The notes under the pieces were generated by a model. The model was not told the DNA's origin and made no database searches. It was given only the letters and a program-made list of their open reading frames with translations. Of a DNA stretch of 64,000 nucleotides, positions 18,675 to 26,897 are shown in pieces. The DNA is from Flaviflexus huanghaiensis. Lineage in GTDB: Bacteria > Actinomycetota > Actinomycetes > Actinomycetales > Actinomycetaceae. The first letter of the stretch is position 1, and each line of letters opens with the position of its first letter. The DNA lies in NCBI RefSeq assembly GCF_014118685.1, contig NZ_JACFAK010000001.1, positions 186,001-250,000 of the forward strand, written 5' to 3'. Both the position numbers and the translations under genes were made by a program.

Positions 18675-19973
18675 CTACCTGAGTCGCGCGAGGATCGCCG
18701 CAGCCGTGTCGAGCGCGTGGGGGATGACGGCAGAGATGCCGGTGCCCGCCTTCCACGCGCCGACGATGCTGATGGAGGGGGGAGGCTCGAGCGCGTCCGC
18801 CCACGCCCTCAGCTCGGGGGTGGATGGCGTGAGGGCTCCGCCCCAGCGCACGGTGCGGGAGCCAGCAATCACCTCCTCGGTGAGGGCGACACCCATGAGC
18901 TGATTGACGTCCGCCAGAGCCTGGCCTGCCGACATGTCCTCGTTGAGTGCGTAGGACACTCGGATGATGTGGCGGTCGGTGACATCGCGCAGCCATGGCC
19001 ACTTGCAGGACAGATGGGTCAGTGCCTTGGCGCGCGACGACCCTGCGACACAGAGGAGCCCAGATCCTCGGGGTGCCGCATCCAGCTCTGGCGCATCGAG
19101 CACGAGCGTCACATGCGTCGTCGGTCTCCCCTGCGGGATCGTCAACGGTTCAAGATCCATGACGTGTCCGAGGAGGGACCGGGCGGAGGCGAGATCGGCC
19201 GCGAGGACGGTGTGCGAGGCGACGAACGAGCGTTCCGCCCCCTCGACGAGCGCAGTGACAGTCGTCTGCCCGGCCGGAGCCCTGCCGAGTGACGTGACCG
19301 TCGCGGAGGTGAGGAGCTCGGCGCCAGCCTCCTGGGCCTGCCGGGCGAGCGTGTCGACGAGGCGGAACATGCCGCCGACGACCGAGGCGACCGCTGGCCC
19401 GGACAGTCCTTTGGCGACTGCCTTCGCGAGGCTTCCCTCGGCGAGGAAATCAGTCTTGAGCTGCGGGTTGATGGCAAGGTTCGACGGGTCCGAGGAGTAG
19501 ATTGCGCCGGCAATGGGGCGTACAAGCCGCTCTAGCACCGCTGTGCCCATACGCGCTTCGACCAGATCCCCCAGGGTGTCCGCATCACTGCCGACCTCAG
19601 GACCGAGGGTGAGGTCCTCTTCGGCGCGCGTGGTGTCGCCGATGATCGACGCGACGTCGTCGGCTGAGGGATTCGCAGGGATGCCGAGGGACGAGTCCGC
19701 AGGGATCGGCAGGGCCGCACCATCCCAGATCCACGACCGCCCCGCGGGAAGGAGCGCCTCCAAGCCCAGCGACGCCAGATAATCGGTGACGCGCTGAGAG
19801 CGCCGAGCATACGACTCCGCGCCGATATCGACCCGGACGCCGCCGATCGTCTCTGCGGCTACGAGCCCGCCGAGTTTGTCGCGCTTCTCGAGAAGTGTGA
19901 CCCCGTGGCCGGCTCGGGCGAGCTCGCGCGCAGTGATGAGGCCTGCGAGGCCGCCCCCGACGATGACGATCAT
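18675..19973 (-). CDS. hemY: Coproporphyrinogen III oxidase, HemY/CgoX type
   Basis: This 432-residue FAD protein belongs to the HemY/CgoX family, which in Gram-positive bacteria oxidises coproporphyrinogen III to coproporphyrin III with oxygen. It begins with the Rossmann dinucleotide motif VIVGGGLAGLITARELARAG, has EKRDKLGGLV and GAESY downstream, and ends with the FAD-contacting IVGAWKAGTGISAVI. The assignment as coproporphyrinogen rather than protoporphyrinogen oxidase rests on the presence of cpfC and chdC in the same locus. It overlaps the hemE stop by 4 nt (ATGA). The protein is peripheral to the membrane or soluble; no transmembrane helix is seen. Confidence 0.92.
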   Translation of the reverse strand: MIVIVGGGLAGLITARELARAGHGVTLLEKRDKLGGLVAAETIGGVRVDIGAESYARRSQRVTDYLASLGLEALLPAGRSWIWDGAALPIPADSSLGIPANPSADDVASIIGDTTRAEEDLTLGPEVGSDADTLGDLVEARMGTAVLERLVRPIAGAIYSSDPSNLAINPQLKTDFLAEGSLAKAVAKGLSGPAVASVVGGMFRLVDTLARQAQEAGAELLTSATVTSLGRAPAGQTTVTALVEGAERSFVASHTVLAADLASARSLLGHVMDLEPLTIPQGRPTTHVTLVLDAPELDAAPRGSGLLCVAGSSRAKALTHLSCKWPWLRDVTDRHIIRVSYALNEDMSAGQALADVNQLMGVALTEEVIAGSRTVRWGGALTPSTPELRAWADALEPPPSISIVGAWKAGTGISAVIPHALDTAAAILARLR

Positions 19974-20965
19974 AGGGTCTGTTTGACGTAGGAGACGATG
20001 CGCGTGAGCACATCCGGATCGGTCGTGGGCGGCACGCCGTGGCCCAGGTTGAGGATATGGGAGGGGGCAGCGCGGCCCGCGGCCAGCACCGCGTCGATGT
20101 GCTCCTCGAGAACGCTCCAGGGCGCTGCGAGGAGAGCCGGGTCGATGTTGCCCTGCAGCGGCTTCCCCGGGACGCGACGAGCCACCTCGTCCAGCGGCAT
20201 CCGATAGTCCACGCCCAGCACGTCAGCACACGACGCCATCTGCTCAAGAAAGAGACTGGTGCCGGTCCCAAAGTGGATCGTCGGCACGGTCGCCCGCTCG
20301 AGCGCCAGTTTGGAGTAGGGGAGCACCTTCGACTCGTAATCGGCGACCGACAGCGAGCCCGCCCAGGAGTCGAACAGCTGGACGACGGAGGCGCCGGCTT
20401 CGATCTGGATCTCGAGGAAGCGACCGGTGATGTCGGCAGCCCATGTCATCAGTCGGTCCCAACTCGCAGGGTCCGCGTGCATGAGTGCGCGCGCCCCCAG
20501 ATGATCACGGGAGGGCCTGCCCTCAACCATGTAGGCGGCGAGCGTGAAGGGTGCGCCGCCGAAGCCGAGCACGGGGACATCGAGCTCCTGCACGCAGATC
20601 CCGATCGCCTCGCGGATCTCGGGAGAGTCCTCGAGTGTGTGGGCGGTGAGCTCAGTGATGTCGGCGGCCGACTGAATTGGCCTGCCGAATACGGGACCGA
20701 CTCCCGGCTTGATATCGACATCGATGCCTGCGATCTTCAGCGGGATGACGATGTCGGAGAAGAAGACCGCGCCGTCGACTCCGTGCCGGCGCACGGGTTG
20801 CATGGTGATCTCCGCCGCCAGCTCCGGGGTCAGGCATGCGTCCAGCATGTTGGTGTTCTCACGGAGCTTTCGATACTCGGGAAGGGACCTGCCGGCCTGC
20901 CTCATAAACCAGACGGGAACACGCTCGCCGCGGATACCCCGGGCTGCATCGTTGAGAAGGTGCAC
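19970..20965 (-). CDS. hemE: Uroporphyrinogen decarboxylase
   Basis: HemE removes four acetate carboxyls of uroporphyrinogen III to give coproporphyrinogen III. The 331-residue protein carries the signature FMRQAGRSLPEYR, the catalytic aspartate in FFSDIVIPL, VLGFGGAPFTLAAYMVEG, and the GLDxxxP-equivalent VDYRMPL with LQGNIDPALL. The GTG at 20965 (VHLLNDAARG) has GGAG 9 nt upstream and gives a normal N-terminus; the longer frame to 21082 reads into the divergent hemA start. It heads the six-gene minus-strand heme operon, with only 56 nt to the hemA start, so both promoters share this gap. Confidence 0.95.
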   Translation of the reverse strand: MHLLNDAARGIRGERVPVWFMRQAGRSLPEYRKLRENTNMLDACLTPELAAEITMQPVRRHGVDGAVFFSDIVIPLKIAGIDVDIKPGVGPVFGRPIQSAADITELTAHTLEDSPEIREAIGICVQELDVPVLGFGGAPFTLAAYMVEGRPSRDHLGARALMHADPASWDRLMTWAADITGRFLEIQIEAGASVVQLFDSWAGSLSVADYESKVLPYSKLALERATVPTIHFGTGTSLFLEQMASCADVLGVDYRMPLDEVARRVPGKPLQGNIDPALLAAPWSVLEEHIDAVLAAGRAAPSHILNLGHGVPPTTDPDVLTRIVSYVKQTL

Positions 20966-21021
20966 ATGCCCATTCTCCGATGAAGTGGACCTCGAAGCCA
21001 GTATAGGGAGACAATTGGTTC

Positions 21022-22320
21022 GTGAGCTTTGTGGTCCTAACAGCAAATCACCACGATCTCGAGATCTCTGACGTCGAGTCACTCGCCCAGCGGGGCGCCC
21101 GCATCAAGCGGGACATCCTCGGCTGCGAGGGGATCTCGGGCGCCGTGGTGCTGTCAACGTGCAACCGATACGACGTGTATCTCGAGGCGGAGGAGCACGC
21201 GGCCCGGAAGGCTATGGAGCTTCTGGGCGGCGAGGTGGAGATTACGGCCTTCACCGGAATTGACGCTGCTCGGCATGTGTTCGAGGTTGCCTCAGGGCTC
21301 GATTCTATGGTGGTCGGAGAGCGGGAGATCGTCGGGCAGTTCCGCCGGGCGCTTGCCGAGGCCCGCGAGGAGGGCACGACCTCGCCACTCCTCGAACAGA
21401 CGCTTCAGAGTGCACTCCGCACATCGCGCGAAATCGCCGTGAAGACCGATTTCTCTCGTGCGGGCCGCTCCATCGTCGGGGTCGCGCTGGATCTGGCGGG
21501 CAACGTCGCATGTGAACGCGGTCAGTACCACTGGGACGACATCGGCGGTCCCACCGTCCCGGCAACCGACTGGTCGGGCGTCAATGTTCTGCTCGTCGGC
21601 ACAGGCGCGTATGCGGGTGCGACGGTCGCGGCGCTCGAGGAGCGCGGCGCGGAGGAGGTGCGGGTATGGTCCAAGTCCGAGCGCGGCCGACAGTTCGCGG
21701 CCGATCATGGAATCTCGTTCTCTCCGGAACTCGACCTGGCGTGGCCCGATGTCATCGTGCTCTGCAGGGGCACTGGATCGCCGGTTCTGACCGTGGACGC
21801 CGTGCGTAAGGCGAAGAAGACCCGAGGGCCGCTCACTCTCGTCGACCTCGCGAGGTCGAGAGACGTCGAATCTGCGGCGGGCGACCTCGAGGATGTCACT
21901 CTCATCGACCTTGAGACCGTGCGCAGGCACGTCCCGGCAGCGGCCGCCGGGGATGTCGAGAGTGCTCAGCGGCTCATCGCTGAAGGACTTGAGAAGCTCG
22001 ACGGAGATCTTCTCGGCAGGACCATGGACCCGCTCATTGTCGCCGTCCGGAACATGTACGCGACCGAGCTCGAGAAGGAGCTGAGCAGGATGCCGGCCGC
22101 GGGCGATGTGCCGGCGGAACATGCCGTCCGCGCCCTGCAGCGTCTGGCTGCCGCAATCGCCTACCACCCCACGAGAGCCGCTCAGCAGGCAGCCCAGAGC
22201 GGTCGGGGACACCAGTTCCATGAGGCCGCCGAGCTCGTCTTCGGAATGGCGCTCCCCGAACCGACCGACCCGGTGCTTGCCCCTCCGGCATGCCCGCGAA
22301 AGGATAACTCGAATGGTTGA
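21022..22320 (+). CDS. hemA: Glutamyl-tRNA reductase
   Basis: HemA uses NADPH to reduce glutamyl-tRNA(Glu) to glutamate-1-semialdehyde, the first committed and usually rate-controlling step of the C5 heme pathway. The 432-residue protein has the catalytic cysteine C47 in VLSTCNRYDVYLE, the SGLDSMVVGEREIVGQ motif, a Rossmann domain beginning NVLLVGTGAYAG, and a C-terminal dimerisation helix region. The GTG start has GGGAG about 10 nt upstream. It overlaps cpfC by 8 nt. It is divergent from hemE, so the first enzyme, the uro-decarboxylase branch and the late enzymes can be controlled from one short intergenic region. Confidence 0.95.
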   Translation: MSFVVLTANHHDLEISDVESLAQRGARIKRDILGCEGISGAVVLSTCNRYDVYLEAEEHAARKAMELLGGEVEITAFTGIDAARHVFEVASGLDSMVVGEREIVGQFRRALAEAREEGTTSPLLEQTLQSALRTSREIAVKTDFSRAGRSIVGVALDLAGNVACERGQYHWDDIGGPTVPATDWSGVNVLLVGTGAYAGATVAALEERGAEEVRVWSKSERGRQFAADHGISFSPELDLAWPDVIVLCRGTGSPVLTVDAVRKAKKTRGPLTLVDLARSRDVESAAGDLEDVTLIDLETVRRHVPAAAAGDVESAQRLIAEGLEKLDGDLLGRTMDPLIVAVRNMYATELEKELSRMPAAGDVPAEHAVRALQRLAAAIAYHPTRAAQQAAQSGRGHQFHEAAELVFGMALPEPTDPVLAPPACPRKDNSNG

Positions 22321-23293
22321 TGCCTACCTCGTCGTCTCCTACGGAGGCCCGAACGGGCCCGAGGACGTTGTTCCGTTCCTGCGGAATGCGACCAAAGGTC
22401 GGGGGATCCCCGATGAACGCCTTGAGCAGGTGGGGGAGCACTATTACATGTTCGGCGGCAAATCGCCGATCAACGAGCTCAACGCTGCACTCGTCCAGGA
22501 TCTTCGCGACGAGCTCGCACGGCGCGGCGACAGCACACCCGTCGCGCTCGGCAACCGCAATTGGGAGCCCTACGGCAACGATGTCATCCAGGAGCTGTAC
22601 GAGAACGGCGCGCGGAACATCCTTGCCATCGCCACATCGGCCTATTCCTCCTACTCATCGTGCCGTCAGTATCGAGAGGACCTCGCGCGCTGGCTGGGCG
22701 AGGTCGATCTGCCTGATCTGACCATCCGCAAGGTGAAGCAGTTCTGGAATACCGACGGCTTCTACCGGGCGAGCGTGACTGCGGTTCGAGAATCCTTGGA
22801 GGCGGCTCCCGGGTCGCGACTCATCTTCGTCACTCATTCGATCCCGAACGCCATGAACGACTCATCCGGTCTGGAGTTCGGCATGACATACGAGCAGCAG
22901 CATCTCGATCTCGCGCGCCGGATAGCAGACGAGCTCGGCGTCGAGGACTGGGACATGGCGTACTGCTCTCGCTCTGGAAGCCCGCACACTCCATGGCTGG
23001 AGCCGGACATCTGTGATCATCTCGAGGATCTCAAGACTGACGGCATCACGGGCGTCGTCGTCGCGCCCATCGGCTTCATCTCGGATCATATGGAGGTCCT
23101 CTACGACCTCGACACCGAGGCGAAGGCAAAGGCGGAAGAGCTCGGCCTCGCATTCGAGCGTGCCGCGACTGTGGGCACCGATCCGGATTTCATCTCCCAA
23201 ATCGCCGACCTGCTGCAGAATCCCGGTAGAACCTCATACTGCGAGGAGAACTGCTGTGCACTCTCCCGCTCCGCAACCCTCCCCGCACTCTAA
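22313..23293 (+). CDS. cpfC: Coproporphyrin III ferrochelatase
   Basis: CpfC (historically HemH) inserts ferrous iron into coproporphyrin III. The 326-residue protein starts at the ATG 22313, preceded by AAAGGA, giving VVSYGGPNGPEDVVPFL as in actinobacterial ferrochelatases. The catalytic histidine is in FVTHSIPNAMN and the second conserved segment is GVVVAPIGFISDHMEVLYDLD. The C-terminus carries the cluster YCEENCCALS and there is another cysteine in AYCSRSGSPHTPW, which could be ligands of the [2Fe-2S] centre described for mycobacterial and other ferrochelatases; this is inference from the pattern. It is coupled to hemA by overlap and followed 10 nt later by chdC. Confidence 0.93.
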   Translation: MVDAYLVVSYGGPNGPEDVVPFLRNATKGRGIPDERLEQVGEHYYMFGGKSPINELNAALVQDLRDELARRGDSTPVALGNRNWEPYGNDVIQELYENGARNILAIATSAYSSYSSCRQYREDLARWLGEVDLPDLTIRKVKQFWNTDGFYRASVTAVRESLEAAPGSRLIFVTHSIPNAMNDSSGLEFGMTYEQQHLDLARRIADELGVEDWDMAYCSRSGSPHTPWLEPDICDHLEDLKTDGITGVVVAPIGFISDHMEVLYDLDTEAKAKAEELGLAFERAATVGTDPDFISQIADLLQNPGRTSYCEENCCALSRSATLPAL

Positions 23294-23303
23294 GGAGACA
23301 CAC

Positions 23304-24008
23304 GTGACGTCACTGCACGCCCCTGACGACGAGACCGTTGATCATGTCAACACGTCGATCCGCTACACGATGTGGTCCGTCTTCGCGACGACCGGCGAGA
23401 TTTCGCCGGACGAGCGCGAAACCGTCGTCGCCGACGCTGAATCCGCGGTTGCGGCGACCGGCGTGACGGTGCGCGGCTATTACGACGTCGCAGGGCTCCG
23501 TGCAGATGCTGACCTGATGGTGTGGTGGCATGCCGAGACGATCGAGGAGCTGCAGGCCGCCTATCATGCCCTGCTCGGCTCGAGACTGCCGATCACTCCT
23601 GTCTGGTCGGTGGCCGGCCTGCACCGGCCCGCTGAGTTCAACAAGAGGCACCTGCCGGGATTCCTTCTCAGCGATGAGGCGCCGAAATACATGGCCGTCT
23701 ATCCGTTCGTCCGCTCCTTCGAGTGGTACCTGCTTGAGGACGACGAGCGGATGGCGATCCTCCGGGACCACGGCATGAAGGGCGTTCCCTACAAGGACGT
23801 CATCGCGTCGACCGTCGCGTGCTTCGCTCTCAACGACTACGAGTGGATTCTTGCTCTTGAGGCGGACGAGCTCCATCGCATCGTCGACCTCATGAGGGAC
23901 TTCCGATACACGGAGGCGCGCCGGCACGTGCGGGTCGACACGCCCTTCTACACGGGCGCGCTCGTCTCACTCTCGGAGTGGGCGGCCCGCCAGCCGCAGG
24001 GAGAATAG
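23304..24008 (+). CDS. chdC: Coproheme decarboxylase
   Basis: ChdC (HemQ) decarboxylates two propionates of coproheme with peroxide to form heme b, the final step of the Gram-positive pathway. The 234-residue protein is of the chlorite-dismutase-like fold: IRYTMWSVF at the start, the central HLPGFLLSDEAPKYMAVYPFVRS with the conserved tyrosine, the heme-ligand histidine region around ILRDHGMKGVPYKDV, and MRDFRYTEARRHV near the end. The GTG at 23304 is preceded by AAGGAG. A longer frame starting at 23013 overlaps cpfC and is rejected. It ends the hemA-cpfC-chdC operon and converges with the sirtuin gene. Confidence 0.94.
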   Translation: MTSLHAPDDETVDHVNTSIRYTMWSVFATTGEISPDERETVVADAESAVAATGVTVRGYYDVAGLRADADLMVWWHAETIEELQAAYHALLGSRLPITPVWSVAGLHRPAEFNKRHLPGFLLSDEAPKYMAVYPFVRSFEWYLLEDDERMAILRDHGMKGVPYKDVIASTVACFALNDYEWILALEADELHRIVDLMRDFRYTEARRHVRVDTPFYTGALVSLSEWAARQPQGE

Positions 24009-24052
24009 CGGTCGAGGGGATCGCCCGCGGCAGCGGGTCCACCCCCTTCGAG

Positions 24053-24865
24053 TCAGCCGGCGAGAACCCGGTCGACTGCCGCGAGCGTCTCGGAAATCCC
24101 GCCCTCGATCCGCACATCCGCCAGCCTGTCGGCCTGCGTCGACCCACGGTTGATGATGGCGATATCGGCGCCGGAGGACAGTCCCTGGGTGACCACCCAC
24201 ATCCCCGTCATGACGAGCAGGGAGCTGCCGACCACGAGGATCGTCTTCGCGTCCCGAGCGTAGTCGAAGGCCTCGTCCATCGCCTGGACTGCTTCGCCGA
24301 AGAAGACGATGTCGGGCTTGAGGGTGCCCCCGCAGGAGGCACACGGGGCGACGGTGAACGTGGACTCGGCCGCCTTGGCATAGTCCGCCTCGGCGAGGAT
24401 CGCCGCATTCGCCGGATCCGGATCGTCGACCGTGTGCGGGTTCAGCTCGCGCAGCCGCGGGTCGAGGGCGGCCCGGTCCGTGACCTCGCCGCAGTCGAGG
24501 CAGGTCACGCGGGTGAACGACCCGTGCATCTCCGCCACCCTCTCCGAGCCCGCCTTGACATGGAGTCCGTCGATGTTCTGCGTCGCGGTGCCGGTGACGA
24601 TGCCGTCCCGCTCCCACTCGGCGAGAATCGCATGACCCTCCGTCGGTGCGAGGGCGTCGAGGGCCCGCCACGTCTCCTGGTTCCTCTGCCACACCCAGCG
24701 CTGCCACGTGTGCGAGCCCGTGAACATGTCGAAGTCGACGCTCGGCTTCTCCGAGCCTCCACTGCCCCGATAGTCAGGCAGGCCGGAATCCGTTGAGAGC
24801 CCAGCACCGGAGACGACCACGACATCGCCGCGGCTCATGAGCTCCGCGAGGCGCTCAATGCTCAC
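24053..24865 (-). CDS. Sir2-family NAD-dependent protein deacylase
   Basis: This 270-residue sirtuin would remove acyl groups from lysines using NAD. It has all core motifs: VSGAGLSTDSGLPDYRG (NAD binding), GTATQNIDGLH with the catalytic region, the catalytic histidine in EMHGSF, a zinc site of four cysteines in CLDCGE and CASCGG, KPDIVFFGE, GSSLLVMTG and IINRGSTQAD. The domain order resembles the SIRT4-like class II group. It starts within the last codons of the HemC-like gene (ATGA overlap), so the two are translated together. A second, truncated copy of this gene's 3' end lies beside hemL at 14674-14784. Substrates cannot be deduced. Confidence 0.9.
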   Translation of the reverse strand: MSIERLAELMSRGDVVVVSGAGLSTDSGLPDYRGSGGSEKPSVDFDMFTGSHTWQRWVWQRNQETWRALDALAPTEGHAILAEWERDGIVTGTATQNIDGLHVKAGSERVAEMHGSFTRVTCLDCGEVTDRAALDPRLRELNPHTVDDPDPANAAILAEADYAKAAESTFTVAPCASCGGTLKPDIVFFGEAVQAMDEAFDYARDAKTILVVGSSLLVMTGMWVVTQGLSSGADIAIINRGSTQADRLADVRIEGGISETLAAVDRVLAG

Positions 24866-25659
24866 GCCCGCACCCCGCGGCGGATGAACTCGGCCGCGAG
24901 ATCGTGGCCGAGCTTCTCGGGATTGTTGGAGCTACGCCGAATCTCGACCTTGCCGCTGCCCATGAACCGGGCGTGGAGCGCGACCGTCCTACCCGTTGAG
25001 CGGGCAAGAACGCCGACCGGGGCCGATGGTGCGAGGCTGAGCTCGCGGACGAAGCTGCGCTCGGCGATCATCTCCAGCCTGGTCGTCTGATCGTCGACGA
25101 GGTCGAGAGTGTGCTCGACCTGCGAGCCGCGACGCGCCTCAAGGGCAATCGCCCCCTGGCCCGCGACGGGCACCATGACCTCGTAGGGCAGATCCTGGCC
25201 GATGTCGCGGCCGAGCCGGGTGAGCTCCGCCCGCGAGACGATGATGCCGTCGAGCTCGCCGACTTGAGCGAGACGCTCCTCGAGGTCCCCGCCGATGTCG
25301 ACTGGCCGCAGGTCCTGCCGGAAGTGGGTGATCTGCGCGGCGCGGTTGGCCGAATCGACCCCGACCCGCGCCCCGTGGGGCATGCCCCGATAGTCCGTGG
25401 GACCGACGAACGCATCCTGAGGGCTCTCCCGAGGAAGGAAGACGACGGAGAGATCGTCATGATCGGCCAGCGGAATGTCGGAGGCCGCGTGGACGGCGAC
25501 GTCGCAGTGACCGGCGAGCAGGGCCTGCCGCAGGTCCTCAGGCCCGCCATCGACCTCGACGATCTCGTACCCGTCGAAGCCGTCTGCCGCGAGCAGGGTG
25601 TCACCTGCGGCCGCGGCCTGAGCGAGGTGGAGGGCTGAGGAACTGGTGCCGATGCGCAT
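24862..25659 (-). CDS. Degenerate hydroxymethylbilane synthase paralog (predicted pseudoenzyme)
   Basis: This 265-residue protein aligns along its length with HemC of the same locus but lacks what HemC needs. The cofactor cysteine (C236 in the canonical copy) is replaced by proline P211 in SLAPSAPVGVL. The active-site loop containing TKGD and GGTGLF is absent, leaving VEVDGGPEDLRQ. HSAKD has become HAASD (lysine lost), SPRR has become SANR, and RGNVPTR has become GGDLEER. The downstream VMVPVAGQGAIALEA and PVGVL segments are well kept, so the fold is probably intact. It has a TATACT box 7 nt before the ATG and is coupled to a sirtuin gene. The role is unknown; porphobilinogen or bilane binding, or a regulatory partner, is speculation. 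Confidence 0.85.
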   Translation of the reverse strand: MRIGTSSSALHLAQAAAAGDTLLAADGFDGYEIVEVDGGPEDLRQALLAGHCDVAVHAASDIPLADHDDLSVVFLPRESPQDAFVGPTDYRGMPHGARVGVDSANRAAQITHFRQDLRPVDIGGDLEERLAQVGELDGIIVSRAELTRLGRDIGQDLPYEVMVPVAGQGAIALEARRGSQVEHTLDLVDDQTTRLEMIAERSFVRELSLAPSAPVGVLARSTGRTVALHARFMGSGKVEIRRSSNNPEKLGHDLAAEFIRRGVRA

Positions 25660-25666
25660 GCCGACC

Positions 25667-25672
25667 AGTATA
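25667..25672 (-). promoter_or_regulatory. Putative -10 box of a leaderless transcript (HemC-like gene)
   Basis: On the minus strand TATACT is followed by 7 nt and the ATG at 25659, with no ribosome binding site. Confidence 0.45.
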
Positions 25673-25760
25673 CGTACGGCACGTGTTCGGCCGCCGGTGG
25701 GGGTGAGGCAGGCTGCTTCTGCGCAGTCGGTTCCAACCCCTGCGGCCGCGCACTCTGCGC

Positions 25761-26006
25761 TCAGAGGATGAGCGGGAGAAGAAGGATTACGATGACGAGG
25801 ATGAGGCCGGCTATCGCCGGGTAGAGGGCCCGCTTGCTGCGCAGGAGATTGAAGTCATCTCCGCTCGATCCGCCGCTCGCACTGCGGGCAATCCGATAAT
25901 CGGCGCTGTGGCCCAGCAGGTCATCGGGGTGCCGTCTGTCGGCGGGCCGGTCGTCGTGGTCATCGTGCCTGTCCTCGCCGTGGCGCTCGCGGGAATCGTC
26001 AGCCAT
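25761..26006 (-). CDS. Small tail-anchored membrane protein with His/Asp/Arg-rich N-terminus
   Basis: This 81-residue product has about 33 residues very rich in histidine, aspartate and arginine (for example RHGEDRHDDHDDR), a linker, and one C-terminal membrane helix (about 60-81: YPAIAGLILVIVILLLPLIL). A ribosome binding site AAAGGGGG precedes the ATG, which supports a real gene. The topology would leave the charged region in the cytoplasm with the C-terminus in or across the membrane. The His/Asp content could bind metal, which is inference. It lies 101 nt upstream of the HemC-like gene on the same strand and might be the first gene of that unit. No family was recognised. Confidence 0.6.
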   Translation of the reverse strand: MADDSRERHGEDRHDDHDDRPADRRHPDDLLGHSADYRIARSASGGSSGDDFNLLRSKRALYPAIAGLILVIVILLLPLIL

Positions 26007-26128
26007 GAGTGCCCCCTTTCTCCTGCCACGCTACGACATCGGCCGCGTCCACGGTTGGAAAATCGGGTCGCGGGTGGCGGTCGGGGCGACTGCCCGGGAC
26101 AGGGCGCGGCGGATGCTGCCGAACGGAA

Positions 26129-26821
26129 TCAGACCTGGCTGCCCAGTTCCCGAAGGATTCGCAGAGTCGAGTCCAGGTGCTCGACTTCGAGCTCGACGAC
26201 CCGCTCAGTATCTTTCGCGATGAGGGCGTCGATGATGGCTCGGTGGGCGGCGTGGGATTCCTCGATCTGCTCGGGCCGCAGTCGCAGCGAGATCGACACG
26301 TAGGGGGATGAGGCTCCCGCCAGCATCTGGACCATCCGCGAGGTCCACGAGCTGTCGTACTTCATCGTGACCTCATGGAACCTCTCGTTGATGGCTGCGA
26401 AATCGAGGAGATCATCTGTTCCCTCCATCTGCTCGATGAGGCTGAGGCCGAGTGAGATGTCCTCCTGGGTGACGGAATCGATCGTCCTGCGGATGAGAAG
26501 AGGCTCGATCAGCTTCCTCATGCTGTAGATCTCTTCGATTGCCGACAGATCGAGCGAGGCGACAGTCGTCCCCCGATAGGGGAGGGAGGCCACAAGACCC
26601 TCCTCGTTGAGCCGCTGAAGAGCCTCGCGCACCGGCGTGATGGAGAGATCGAGGTCGCGGGCGAGGTCTGCCTGGACCAGCCTGTCCCCGGACTTCAGCC
26701 GACCGGTGATGATCGCCTTCCGAATCGCGGTATGGGCGTAGTCCGCCTGGGTCCGCGGCGCTCCGGCAGAGCGCGGCGATCCCGTCAGCCACGTGCCGGC
26801 GTGCTCTGTGTTGCGGGTCAT
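26129..26821 (-). CDS. GntR-family transcriptional regulator (FadR/FCD subfamily)
   Basis: This 230-residue protein has an N-terminal winged helix-turn-helix (YAHTAIRKAIITGRLKSGDRLVQADLARDLDLSITPVREALQRL) and a C-terminal all-helical FCD ligand domain with EIYSMRKLIEPLLIRR, FHEVTMK, and a final HRAIIDAL (the FCD histidine-rich metal or ligand pocket). The start is the ATG at 26821, which has the strong site GGGAGGTG upstream; ATGs at 26851 and 26866 are possible but lack this. It is divergent from the transporter-asparaginase operon across an AT-rich gap with an inverted repeat, and very probably controls it in response to a substrate of that pathway. Confidence 0.88.
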   Translation of the reverse strand: MTRNTEHAGTWLTGSPRSAGAPRTQADYAHTAIRKAIITGRLKSGDRLVQADLARDLDLSITPVREALQRLNEEGLVASLPYRGTTVASLDLSAIEEIYSMRKLIEPLLIRRTIDSVTQEDISLGLSLIEQMEGTDDLLDFAAINERFHEVTMKYDSSWTSRMVQMLAGASSPYVSISLRLRPEQIEESHAAHRAIIDALIAKDTERVVELEVEHLDSTLRILRELGSQV

Positions 26822-26897
26822 CGCCACCTCCCTTGGTCCATCTTCCACCATCAGCTCCCAACGCAATGCTTCCCTCGGGACATAAGTCCATCGAGTC

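Noticed and set aside
24862-25659. Simple second functional hemC
   Set aside because: The cofactor cysteine, active-site loop and several substrate arginines are all missing, so a redundant enzyme is unlikely.
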